Shown here in pieces: positions 44,301 to 54,667 of a stretch of DNA of 64,000 nt; position 1 is the first letter of the stretch, and every line of letters begins with the position of its first letter. Both the position numbers and the translations under genes were made by a program. The notes under the pieces were generated by a model. That model was not told the origin of the DNA. It made no database searches and saw nothing but the letters and a program-made list of their open reading frames with translations. The stretch spans positions 189,873,522 to 189,937,521 of the forward strand of contig NC_092875.1 in assembly GCF_028372415.1 (NCBI RefSeq), given 5' to 3'. Source of the DNA: Notamacropus eugenii (Eukaryota; Chordata; Mammalia; Diprotodontia; Macropodidae).

Positions 44301-44721
44301 GGGGGCGGCGGTGTCTGCTTCAGGTGGGGACCCGGCCAATCGCAGGCGCCCGGCCCGCCCCCCTCCCCAGCCGGGCTCCGACCCCTCGGCATGGGAGGGG
44401 AGGGGAAGGAAGATAGTGGAGAGTAACTCAACACCCAGGACCATCCCGCTCTTAGGGCCTGAGGAAGGCGACAGGGAGAAGGGAGTCCGCGGCGTGCCAT
44501 CGGTCCGGAACGCCTCTCCCACCGCTGTGGCTGCAGCCGTCTGAGTGACCGCCGGCTCCTGCGGGTCTTTGGACACTCAGCAGGGTCACCCCGGGGGAAG
44601 ATCCGAGCCCCCACCCAGGAGATCTCTTTTAGATAAAAAGCACCCCTTCCGCCCACCCTGTTGCCTGTGGAGGGGTACCTCGCTTCTCCTTTCGGGCTCC
44701 CTGCCGGGTGAGTGGAAATAG

Positions 44722-45082
44722 ATTGTATTTGAAAAAATATATCTCTATGGATTCGTATGCATAAACGTATGCCCATATAGTCAACTAATAAGAACTGAGG
44801 AACGAGGAAAAGAGGAGAGTTTGGACTGTGGCCGGCAGCGGGGAGCGGGAGACGAGCGTGGAGCACAGCTACGGACCACTTGGGAACCCCCACGACCCTC
44901 ACCCCGGGGCTGCTGTGACGCCCACCATCCCCGACATCCACGCGCGCACGCACACACTCACACTAGCACACAGCCACACACGCGCACGCTGCCCAGCTCT
45001 CCTCCCCCCTCCCCGCCGGGCTTGCCTTTGGCTTCGGCTGGACTCGAGAGGGTGAGGGAAACGAAGGGGCGGAGGGGGCGGC

Positions 45083-45115
<33 letters not shown>

Positions 45116-45240
45116 AGAGCCGCAGCAGCAGCCACCGCCGCCGCCGCTGCCGGAGCCGGAGCCGGAGCCGGAGCCCGAGCCCGAGCCGGAGCCCGAGCCC
45201 GAGCCGGAGCCCGAGCGGGAGCCGTGGGGAGAGCGGGAAG
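44722..45240 (+). other. 5' UTR segment open in frame with RBM24, Arg/Ser-rich coding potential
   Basis: After an in-frame TAG at 44719-44721 there is no stop in the RBM24 frame up to its ATG. There is no in-frame ATG either. A CTG at 44989-44991 has A at -3, like the main start. The last part would read ten Ser codons (AGC, 45085-45114), an Arg-rich patch and alternating dipeptides [14 protein letters not shown] from the hexamer repeat at 45151-45222. Most likely this is untranslated repeat-rich leader; N-terminally extended product is possible only with non-AUG initiation. Confidence 0.45.
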
Positions 45241-45408
45241 ATGCACACCACCCAGAAGGACACCACCTACACCAAGATCTTCGTCGGGGGGCTGCCCTAC
45301 CACACCACCGACTCCAGCCTGCGCAAGTACTTCGAGGTCTTTGGCGAGATCGAAGAGGCGGTGGTCATCACAGACCGGCAGACGGGGAAGTCCCGGGGCT
45401 ATGGATTT
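45241..45408 (+). CDS. RBM24: RNA-binding protein 24, coding exon 1 (residues 1-56)
   Basis: RBM24 is a single-RRM RNA-binding protein that controls alternative splicing, stability and translation of transcripts in heart, skeletal muscle and some other tissues; known targets include myogenin and p21 mRNAs and many sarcomere exons. The four exons give 235 residues, close to the roughly 236 of the human protein. This exon starts at ATG 45241 (A at -3) with [20 protein letters not shown] and ends with the first part of RNP1. The RNP2 motif IFVGGL is at residues 13-18, and KSRGYGF at 50-56 opens RNP1. The exon ends in phase 0 with donor GTAAGT at 45409. Identification rests on near-identity to RBM24 as I know it; the paralogue RBM38 differs, in particular in its C-terminal half. 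Confidence 0.97.
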
Positions 45409-46538
45409 GTAAGTAGGGGGAGGAAGTTCGTGGGAGAGGGGACCAGAGACCTTGAAGCTGGAGAGGAGGGCTGAGAGCGAGGGGGAAGGGAGAACAAAGG
45501 CGAGCCCCATCTGCCAGAAGAAACTAGGGATACCCGTCGGGTAGGAGGGAATTAGGGGTGCCCAGGAAGCCGGCGATTCGGGGAGTGGACTAGGAAGACA
45601 AGGCTAATGGAATAGGCTGAGCTGAAACTTTTTTCGACCAGAGGGAGTAGGGGGAAAGAGAATGGAAAGGCCAATCTCCGGAACCTCTTGGGGTTCTCTA
45701 GGGATTATAAGTGTGGAAACTGTTTTTGTAGTGTTTAGGGGGATTTAGTGTTGCAAGAAAAAAAGTTAGATCCTCTTTGGGAGGGGGCGGTGGGGGAGGA
45801 GGAGGCTGGTGACCGGGAACCGCTACCCTGGGAAATGGCTTTTCCTACGTTGATGGCAGCAAGTTTAACTGCCCTATGGCTTTGGAAAAGTATGCTGATC
45901 TCCTGGCGATCCCGATTGGGTCAGAGAGAGGGCACTCCGAAGGAGCTGCTGCTTGCTGCCTGTCTGTCGGCCTTCCCAGTCCCAACTTCTTCACCCCATT
46001 CCCTGTTTTTTATTTAACCTTTTAAAAAGTACTTTAATGTCACCGAGTCTTGTGGCTGGTGTCCAAAGCACCATTTATGAGGCGGGGGGGGGGGGGGGGG
46101 GGGGCATCCTTTTTAGGGTTGAGCTTGCTTATGCAATCAAGGTCAGTAAGTTGCCTAAAGTTAGCGAGGTCGCACAGCTCCCATGCAGAACATCGAACGG
46201 CGTATTCTGGGAGAGGCTGATGGGGAAGGTTTATTCTCTCTTAAATGGGCCGTTTACTTGAAACGAGTGTTTTTCCTGGCCTAAGAATGGGGACCACCAG
46301 CAGTGCCAGGCAAGGAGGGGGGGGCGGGAATGTTAAGACAAGGAAGATCAGGATTCCAAACCTCTGCTTGCAAGGGGGCAGTGCTTTGCAGGCCGACAGG
46401 AAGGTGTTTCCCCCCTTCTGTGAAATGAAAGGGATCATGATAAAGAAATGCTTAACAACGAATGCCCGAGTGTGACTGTTCTATAAGTTTCCTTCACAGG
46501 TTTAATTTGTAGCATTTCTGTGTATGTATGTTGCTAAG
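45409..46538 (+). other. RBM24 intron 1
   Basis: 1130 bp with GTAAGT donor and a TTGCTAAG acceptor. The first part continues the CpG island. It contains a run of 21 G at 46084-46104 and a second G-rich patch at about 46316-46328. No complete interspersed repeat recognised. Confidence 0.9.
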
Positions 46539-46662
46539 GTCACCATGGCTGACAGAGCTGCTGCTGAAAGGGCCTGTAAGGATCCCAACCCAATCATTGA
46601 TGGCAGAAAGGCCAACGTGAATCTGGCATACTTGGGGGCAAAACCCAGGATCATGCAACCAG
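46539..46662 (+). CDS. RBM24: RBM24 coding exon 2 (residues 57-97 and first base of codon 98)
   Basis: Encodes the second half of the RRM. It begins [20 protein letters not shown], completing RNP1 as KSRGYGFV across the exon 1/2 junction, and ends [20 protein letters not shown] plus P. The conserved [12 protein letters not shown] segment is the C-terminal edge of the domain, which occupies about residues 11-88. The 124-nt exon is flanked by AG at 46537-46538 and GTGAGA at 46663, and leaves one base of a Gly codon. Confidence 0.97.
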
Positions 46663-48318
46663 GTGAGAAATAGTCTTTTCCGGTACTTGTGAAGAGAGAG
46701 TCTCTGATTCAATAGAAGAAACTTCTCCAGAACCTGTTGGTTTATTATAGAATTGGTCATTCTATAAGGAAACATTTTTTCACTTTGAAGATAAGTATGA
46801 AGATATGTGTAAACAATTTTTCCCATATTTGCAAACACATAGAAGTGTTTGTAAAAGTATTATCTTATATAAAAAAGAAATATTATTCCAAGATGGCTTT
46901 GTATGGACCCAGATTTATAGGTCTTACTCATAAATGAATAACATGCAATAGCAGTTTATTCTTCTCATTTATCTGCAGACACAATCAACATGTCCTTTAT
47001 TTGTGCCAAATTTTTAATCCCAGGCTGGCTACACCTGTCTACCTAATACTCTTCTGGGCTGCTTCCCTTCTCATTTGACATGTGCTTGGGGAATGCAAAC
47101 TAATCTGAGTACTAGCCTAAACAAACCATAAGTAATACAGGACATCTGCTGAGGGGGGGAAACACCTTGTGTATTATAAAGCAGAAGTGATTATTTGATA
47201 ATCTGCTATTCAGGATTATTCGAAACTCTGCCTTCCTCCATTTGTATGGATAACTGAGAGTAAAGGATATAATGTATGTAATTTTAAGAAGCAAATTTTT
47301 ATGTTTAGATGCATAGATTATAAGGTTTTAAAATCTTGAGGACAGATTTCTACTTCAATCCACATCGTACTCAAAAAGACTTTTCCCTGTCTTAACAATG
47401 ACAGGTGACTCCATGTACTAACACGAAGTAGATAACTGATGTGTAAGCAATTGATGGATCTATTTTTCAATAAAACAAAATGAAAAAAAAAAGAAAAACA
47501 AAATGTCTGTCTTCAGTACATTGTGAGTATACACCTATTAGAAAAAGAAGAGAGAATTTGTTTCATTGGGTTTTTTTTTTAAGTTTTTATCTATAAAATC
47601 AGCTTGTGGTATGGTAGAGTGTGATGAGGCCTGACTCTGGACTCAGAGGACCTGGATTCTAAGCCTGCTTTTGGCAACTTCCTAGCTATGTTACCTCGGG
47701 CAAATCACTTTATCTCCTGAGGTCTCAGTTTCCTCATCTGTAAAATGAGGGAGTTTGATTAGATGGAGTCTGGGATCTCTTTGAGCTCCAAATCTATGAT
47801 TCTTTGACTATCAACTCATATAGACCATTGGAATAATATATACTAAGTTCAACACAGCATTACAAATATTGAAATTCCTAAATTTAGGATGCTATAGGAT
47901 AAGGATATTTGTGGAAAAAATTCAACATGAAGAACTGTTGTTGTGTTTGTTTAATTCATAAGCACTCTTCATTGTGGCATCTCCTGAGGTTTTTTACAGG
48001 GTGTTCATGTCAGTGAAACTGCACACAGTGAGTGCTCCGTCACTTGTCTTCATTTTCAAACATTTCTTTTTAAGCCAAAATTCAAACTAGTGTGCCATAT
48101 GAAACTTTAAAACACTTGCTTAAATATGAGCTTGTCAATTTCTCCCACTCCCCAAATATGATTTTCCCTTTTTATTAAATTACTTGACTTTATTTGACTT
48201 AAATTAGTGTATCTAATGCAAATATAAAATGAAAGTTGCCACTGTATATTTTATGTATAGCAGTAATAAGTAGCTGTTGGAATGTTCATATAGAGAATGT
48301 AATATGTTTTGTTGTTAG
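46663..48318 (+). other. RBM24 intron 2
   Basis: 1656 bp, GT-AG. It holds one MIR-like SINE at 47605-47815 and is otherwise without recognised repeats. Confidence 0.9.
47605..47815 (+). repeat. MIR-like SINE in RBM24 intron 2
   Basis: 'actctggactcagaggacct', 'agctatgttacctcgggcaa', 'tcagtttcctcatctgtaaa' and 'gagtttgattagatggagtc' in + strand order. Confidence 0.85.
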
Positions 48319-48373
48319 GTTTTGCCTTTGGTGTTCAACAACTTCACCCAGCTCTTATACAAAGACCTTTTGG
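48319..48373 (+). CDS. RBM24: RBM24 coding exon 3 (residues 98-116)
   Basis: A very short exon of 55 nt encoding GFAFGVQQLHPALIQRPF plus two bases of Gly 116. It follows the RRM and starts the C-terminal low-complexity region. Acceptor AG is at 48317-48318 and donor GTAAGT at 48374. Its length is not a multiple of three, so skipping it would shift the frame and remove the Ala-rich C-terminus. Confidence 0.96.
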
Positions 48374-50049
48374 GTAAGTCAATCAAACAGGTTCTCCAAA
48401 GTACATCGGTCAGCCTTGCCTTTGTCACACATGGACAATATCATCCTGCCATTTAGTTTTCCTGATTTCTCTTTTTTTAAAAAAATTACCTGTTTTGCTT
48501 CTTGATGGTGATACTATGTTTTTAGATGAGTCAAGTTATGTGATCAAGTATGCAGTCCTCCAATCCAGACACCTCTTGAGCTTATGATTATAAAAAGGAG
48601 GTATGACTTGTGTACAAGACCACTGTGCCCCCATCAATCTTCTAATTCTTCAGCTTGTCTCAATGTTATTTATCTCTTTCTAATCTGACAGGGATCGTAT
48701 ACAGTTAAGCTAACTGATCAGAAGGATATGATGATAAGATGTGGAATAGTTCTGTTTGGAATTAAACTCTGTAACCAGTAGACTCAAACACACAAGCTAA
48801 GATGGTGATTAACGATGCATGTATGTTGTTGTTGTTTTATTTTCATCATAGTCAATAGACCTCCGTGTGCTTTATTTTATTACGGTAATGAAGTGGTGTT
48901 GATAGCTAAACGTGTGCTTTTTTTTAATTGAAAAGAGCTGTAGTGAAAAGTGTTTTTGGGGGGGGGGAGCTCTTTTTTGTTTTGGTTTTTGGTGGTGGTG
49001 TTGAGAAGTGTTATTGACTTTGACTTTGCCATGGGGAGCAAAGGGTCTTTTTTTCCTTGCTTTTAAGCTGTAGCCTGTGACTTCCTTTTAACCATATTTT
49101 TGTAGTGAGTGCTAAAATGTGTGACTTCTCTATGTAAAAAAACCGGTTCATTGTTTGCATGTTCTAGTTTCCCGGAGGGAGGGGGTCATTTTTTTTCTTC
49201 TTTTCTTTTTTTTAATTTTTGATGGGTATGGGGATCTGTCTCTTAATAATGTATGTCTGCTTAGGCTTTTCTAATTTGGAGCGCTAATTCTTCCCATCAG
49301 ATTTAGTCATCAGACTATTTCCAAGTACTTAGCACTAACATTTACTTCACACACCTAACTTTGGGGAAGCCTACCTGTATTTCTTGCATCTCTTGGTTTT
49401 GTGATCAGCAGTGTTCTGTAACTTAGCTCTCTGCTTCCTCCTCTTCCAGACAGTGTATAGTACTGATACTACCCAAGCTAATTTTTTCTGGTGACTGTAT
49501 TCTGCATTCTTTGTACTGCACCTAGCATCTTGTGTGGATGCCAGATGTTAAGTTTTATAAACATACCAGTTGTTTAAGGAGCATTGCCCTCCAACTAATG
49601 ATTTCTTAATGCCTAATCTGACTTTACTGCATATGTGTGGCCTGGAGTGTTGGAATCCGGCTGCCAAATTCATTGTGCCTTCTGTGCTTCCAGGTGTACA
49701 CAAGAATGAATCAGCTGACAAGTTGCACTTTTAGTTTATTTTTCTAACCCTCATCTTTATCAGCTAAGGACCTACTCTTTTTTCTTTCTACCTAAACTTC
49801 CTTTTTTTTAACATAAGTGAGAGAAGTATGAAGTAATCAAAAAGTGCCTTGTTATACTGATAGCCACTCATCCATGATCTTCCACAATAGTTTGGAGATC
49901 AACAAAAATAATGAACTATATATATGTATATAATTTCTTGTGCATGTGATTAGCATTTCTACTCATAAGTAATAGAGAATTGTGGGATATTATTTGTCAT
50001 AATTTGACAGATCTTAGTCTATCATTTTGAAATATATTAACCAAGTAAA

Positions 50050-50600
50050 AAATTTTTAAAGCCTACTAGGTATACCATACTCTTCTAGACAGTGGATGAG
50101 CACAGAGACATATAAGGCATGTTCTGTACATTCGAAAAGCTTACAGTTTATGTGCAGAGACAAAACTAACACTCCTAAATCATTGAGGATATAACAAACT
50201 GCTAAATTATATAGCATGTCTGCTCAAAGAAGGAAGGTTATTATGTGTTGAAGAAGGCTCTGTGGAGATGATGGGATAAATGAATCCTAAAGAATGGGTA
50301 GAATTTGAATGGATGGGTTGAAGGGAGACATTTCAGGGTGGGGGGGTGGAGAAGACAAATTAGCAAAGGGGCGGAAGTGGGAATGAGCCTGACATGTTCT
50401 TGTGGTGGCAGTAAGGAAACCAACTTGATCTTAGCAGATGGCAAATGCTGGGAAGTCATGAGAAACAAATGTGGGTGACAGAATTGTGGTGAGGTTGATG
50501 TCTATCAGAAGAGTTTGGTTTTAATGTGTTAGGCAGTAGGGAGCCATTGAAAGTTCTTGAGCAGAAGATTAACAAAATGAACTTGAGTTGAAAGTGCTAC
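50050..50600 (+). repeat. L2 LINE fragment in RBM24 intron 3
   Basis: 'cgaaaagcttacagtttatg', 'gaaggctctgtggagatgat', 'agggagccattgaaagttct' and 'gagcagaagattaacaaaat' in L2 order. Confidence 0.75.
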
Positions 50601-50744
50601 ATGGAAAATTTAAATGCAACACATTTTCAAGTTATGAACTTCTATTTTTTATATCTAGTATTAGATAATAGCTACTCCCTGGTAGTTATTAGTTGTAAAA
50701 GCTGCTTATTAATGACTGAATAAATTATTCTATTTAGCTTCACT

Positions 50745-50815
50745 TAATCCAATCCAATAAACATTTATTAAGCACCCACTATGTGCCAGACACAGTGCTA
50801 AGCTCTTATTTGCAA
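50745..50815 (+). repeat. L2-family fragment
   Basis: 'ccaataaacatttattaagc' and 'acccactatgtgccagacac'. Confidence 0.75.
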
Positions 50816-51539
50816 AGGATACAGATTCCAGGTAGAATTAGTCTTCTTAATTCAGCGAGTTTTTGCTATTCAAGCATTCTTAAATTGAAAATAAGCTTGT
50901 TTTCTTTTTTTCACTTGAATACTACACCTAATCAGATGAGGTTATTTCAAATATGGATAAGTGGTACATGGTTTTGGCTGATGTCTGTAAAAGAAGGTTT
51001 TGTTATCGGTTGTATAGTTTGAAGTAATAATAACTTTATCATTTTTATATGACATTTAAATAGTTTCAAGTGTCCTGTGGACCATTAAACACTAAGCTCC
51101 TGACGAGTTAGGACAGCCGTCTGAGGTGTGGAAACGTGTGAACTCCACAGAAGAGTGTTTTGTTCTACTTTGTTTAATTTTAGAACAAAGTTTTGTTAAG
51201 CTTCTTTTGGTTTGTATTTAAGGAAGATTTTTCTTCCTGGGCCCTTGGAGAGGTAGCAGTGAGAGTGTATGGGTTGGGAATACCAGAGTTCAAAAGATGG
51301 TTGCCAGAAATGTGTGCATTGTTTCATTTTTGCCATACCTCCTAAGCCTCTGCTTTCTGAGACTGAACTGGAGGAGAGAAGTAGCGGAAATATGGCCAGA
51401 GAGAAGTCTACCACCCTCATGTAAAGTCTCCCCAGCCTAGAAAAGGGGTTCTCCTCATGGGGAGACCATTGCAAACATGCTTCCTTGCTATTCAATTTTA
51501 CCTTCTTCCCAGGCTATAAATGTTCGTGATTCAAATGTA

Positions 51540-51675
51540 TTGACTAATTCAAATCCACAAGCACTTATAAAGTATTTATTATGTACCAGGTCCTGTGCTA
51601 AGTACTGGGGCTACAAAAATAATAATAAAATGGAAAAAGAAACAGTCCCTGCCTTCAAAGAGTTTAAATTTTCCC
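51540..51675 (+). repeat. L2-family fragment
   Basis: 'attatgtaccaggtcctgtg', 'ctaagtactggggctacaaa' and 'agtccctgccttcaaagagt'. Confidence 0.8.
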
Positions 51676-54306
51676 CCAGTCTTAAATGATTTTATGCCAC
51701 AGTTACTCATATGCTGTCCAGATTCTCCTATTTTCCCTCACTCGCTGTTCACAGGCAATCTGATGCAGATTGTTGGCATGTGTTAAGACAAGTTTACTTA
51801 CTCATTGGCATAATCAAATCAGAGAAAAGCTGTTCTCAGTGGGAAAAGATTATCTCCAGAGACTGGGACACTATGGGACTCTCCTTGTAAACATAATTCA
51901 CTGGACATATCCCTGTTCCTTAAAAGAGAAAAAGTTAATAAGCAAATGCAGAAAAAAGCAAATCTTATGACACAAATTCAAACCCCAGAGCAGAAATCAT
52001 TCAAGTTAATAACCTAATCAAAGATGCCAACCTGGTCACTGCTTCAACAGCTTTAGGCCTCTAGGAATTCAGTGGGGTTAATGTTTCAGTATTAGTGAGA
52101 TCCATGCTTGCTGGCCTTTGCAGCAGATACGGCAGAGTTTTCTTTGGCCTTATAAAGACATTTTACTCTGCTTGAAACCCTTGTCTCATGACATGATCAA
52201 AAATAGCCCCACTGCAGCCTGTGCTGTCAATCATCCATGTAAAATAGCATGATAGTGAAGGGTTGGTAGAGACCGATATAATGGAGAGAGAGAGAGAGAA
52301 AGAGAGAGAGATCTAGAGGGATAACATTTCACAATGCCAACGCCTGTTACTTTTGGTGAGGTTAGTTACTTAACTTAGAAAAAATTATAAGAGTGTATGG
52401 GCAGGGCTTTGTGTTTAGTTCCTAACAAACAGTTAAGAATATCTCTAAGTGTCCTCCAGAATCCATGATGACGTGGTTTGTGTTGGCATAGGGAAGGAAC
52501 TACAAGTCTAATAAAATTCACTGTATTGTCACCATTAGAATAAGCTTTTTTGTGCTTTGGTGTAGCATAGAATAACTATTGTAATAAACTCGGTGTTTCT
52601 AAAAATATTTATTAGCATTGGTGTCTCCTCTGAGTGTTGTTTAAGAGAAACTCTGGAAAAAGCACGGTGAATAATACAAATCTAATTTCCTAGGTTTTGA
52701 GTTCTAACATTAGGATTCCTGAATAGCAAGTTTAAAAACAACCGTTGTTTGAATTTTCAATAGGTTTTGTTAATTTGCTAAATTTTGGATGGAATTCTGG
52801 TGTAATGTCTCTAAGATTTCTGGAGTATTTTCCACTGGTGGTTATATTATGCAAAGGTGGAATTAATAGGTCATATATTTGTAGGTATATTTTAGGTAAG
52901 GAGTAATGAAATTTCAGTATTAAGAATTGAAGTGCGCATTTTTTAGCTCAAACTTGTTTATTTAATCATGTGATTTAAAATCACATGAGCTTTAACTTTG
53001 TAAGTGAGATGGGAGAATGTATGCTCCTTGTGTATAATTTAAATGGGTGCTCGATTTCACTTGACAGGCTATATCTCAGTTTTTATATAGTATTATGTAA
53101 TAATGGACTTCATTTCTGCAAGTACATACCAATGGGGTGGTCATGCCTATAAATGAACAAAGCCACATCTTCTTTGATTTGGAGAAGAAAATGAAGAGTT
53201 AGTGAATGTGCAAAGAAATGGGTTTTTTTTTAAATTTAGATATCATTTTATAAACCACTTAAAAGTTCCTTTATTTTATTTTTATATATTTTATATTTTA
53301 TTATATTTTAGATGCATTTTCCTACCCCCTCTACCTCATCACCTCCCCCCAACCCCACTGTCTGTCTTGCATAGAGATAAACAAGCTGGCTGACATCAGT
53401 TGCCTGATAGTCAAACAGGTTTGATTGACCCTTGTGTCCTTACAAATTTTATCCTCAAAAAAAAATAGTGTGCTGCACATCTACTTGGGAACCACTGCAA
53501 TGAATGTTAATAGCATTTCTGTAGCTTCCCACAACAGCCTTTTATGATAGAGTGAGCTGCACTACAGTTCGTTTGAAAAGTGTGATTCTGCCGTGTTTAC
53601 CACACCTGTGAACTTTTAAACTTTTTTTTGTCGCCTGCATTTTATTTTTATTTTTTTATTTTTAATAAGGGTGACTGAGGTTGCAGAGAAATTAATGTGT
53701 GCTGAGTCTGCATAGCAATTTTAAGTAGGGTTGCCATGATAATTAAACAAGGTCCATTTTCCTGCCTAAATATTTGGTTGAAATTTCCTTCAGTGAATCA
53801 GTATTGGCAAAATAGCTCTCATCCTTTGGACCTAACTGATGACAGGGTGCTTTTAAAAAGTCCAATGTTTGCAGCTGAGAATTTTTCTAATTGCCAGAAT
53901 TTTTTTCTTATGGAGTGATTTTAATTTTTTTCTAAAGTCCAATTCTAATATTTAAGTCAAGAGCATTTATTAAATGTCTTTAAGTTGAATGCCAAAATCC
54001 TGAATCTTGACTTATTCCCTTGATGAGGCTATTAATTCTTATTTGGTGGTATTGAGTAAACAAATACAAATGAGAATACTGTCATGATGTGCTTAGCACT
54101 AGTTATTGTTGGCTCCTTTCTCTGAGCACTACATATGTTTTGGGCTACTGCCAGAGTGCATTCATTGGACTGCTAGAATGTAGCTATTGTGGCAACCCTA
54201 TGCTCATAATAACCACTAAATTTTGAGTTTGTTTTACTTCTGAACAACAGATCTTTTGCACACTGGACCTCACTATGATCTGACTTGCTTTTCTATTTCT
54301 CAACAG

Positions 54307-54667
54307 GATACCTGCCCATTATGTTTATCCACAGGCTTTTGTGCAGCCTGGAGTTGTAATTCCACATGTCCAACCTACAGCAGCTGCTGCCTCCACCACA
54401 CCTTACATTGATTATACTGGAGCTGCATATGCACAATACTCAGCAGCTGCAGCAGCTGCAGCGGCAGCAGCCTATGACCAGTACCCATATGCAGCATCTC
54501 CAGCTGCTGCAGGATATGTCACTGCTGGGGGCTATGGCTATGCAGTGCAGCAACCAGTCACCGCGGCAGCACCTGGGACAGCTGCTGCAGCAGCGGCAGC
54601 AGCAGCAGCAGCAGCAGCATTTGGCCAGTATCAGCCACAGCAGCTGCAAGCAGACCGAATGCAATAA
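54307..54667 (+). CDS. RBM24: RBM24 coding exon 4 (residues 116-235 and stop)
   Basis: Encodes the C-terminal half, starting [20 protein letters not shown] and ending QLQADRMQ then TAA at 54665-54667. It is low-complexity and Ala/Tyr/Gln-rich, with pure Ala runs of 10 (residues 162-171) and 13 (208-220) encoded largely by GCA/GCT. The Ser-Pro at 180-181 appears to correspond to the reported regulatory Ser181 of human RBM24; the shift of one would fit a first Ala run one residue shorter than in human. Compared with the human sequence as I recall it, only conservative changes are seen. Frames in the other phases across this exon are shadows. Confidence 0.97.

Larger units (their letters stand above)
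44130..45560 (+). promoter_or_regulatory. RBM24: CpG island and promoter region of RBM24
   Basis: GC content and CpG density rise sharply here compared with the AT-rich surroundings and stay high through coding exon 1. A CCAAT box lies at 44336-44340 and a weak TATA-like GATAAAAAG at 44632-44640. The transcription start cannot be fixed from sequence; between about 44660 and 45000 would be reasonable, because no ATG occurs from 44772 up to the RBM24 start. Simple repeats (CAG ten times at 45084-45113, then CGGAGC/CCGAGC hexamers) fill the end of the presumed 5' UTR. Confidence 0.75.
48374..54306 (+). other. RBM24 intron 3
   Basis: 5933 bp, GTAAGT donor and TTTCTCAACAG acceptor. The first 1.5 kb lacks recognised repeats and has three TGCATG motifs (48816-48821, 49156-49161, 49941-49946), the binding site of RBFOX splicing factors. 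L2 fragments occupy 50050-50600, 50745-50815 and 51540-51675. The remainder, to 54306, shows no named repeat; 53220-53320 and 53625-53665 are T-rich. Confidence 0.9.

Noticed and set aside
44258-44953. Minus-strand open frame of 231 codons in the CpG island
   Set aside because: High GC content removes stop codons. It has no recognisable domain, no homologue I know, and lies in the promoter.
44899-45510. Minus-strand open frame of 203 codons with Ala/Pro-rich sequence over RBM24 exon 1
   Set aside because: It is the complement of the CpG-rich repeat leader and exon 1. Its composition is dictated by the CAG/CGGAGC repeats and it resembles no protein.
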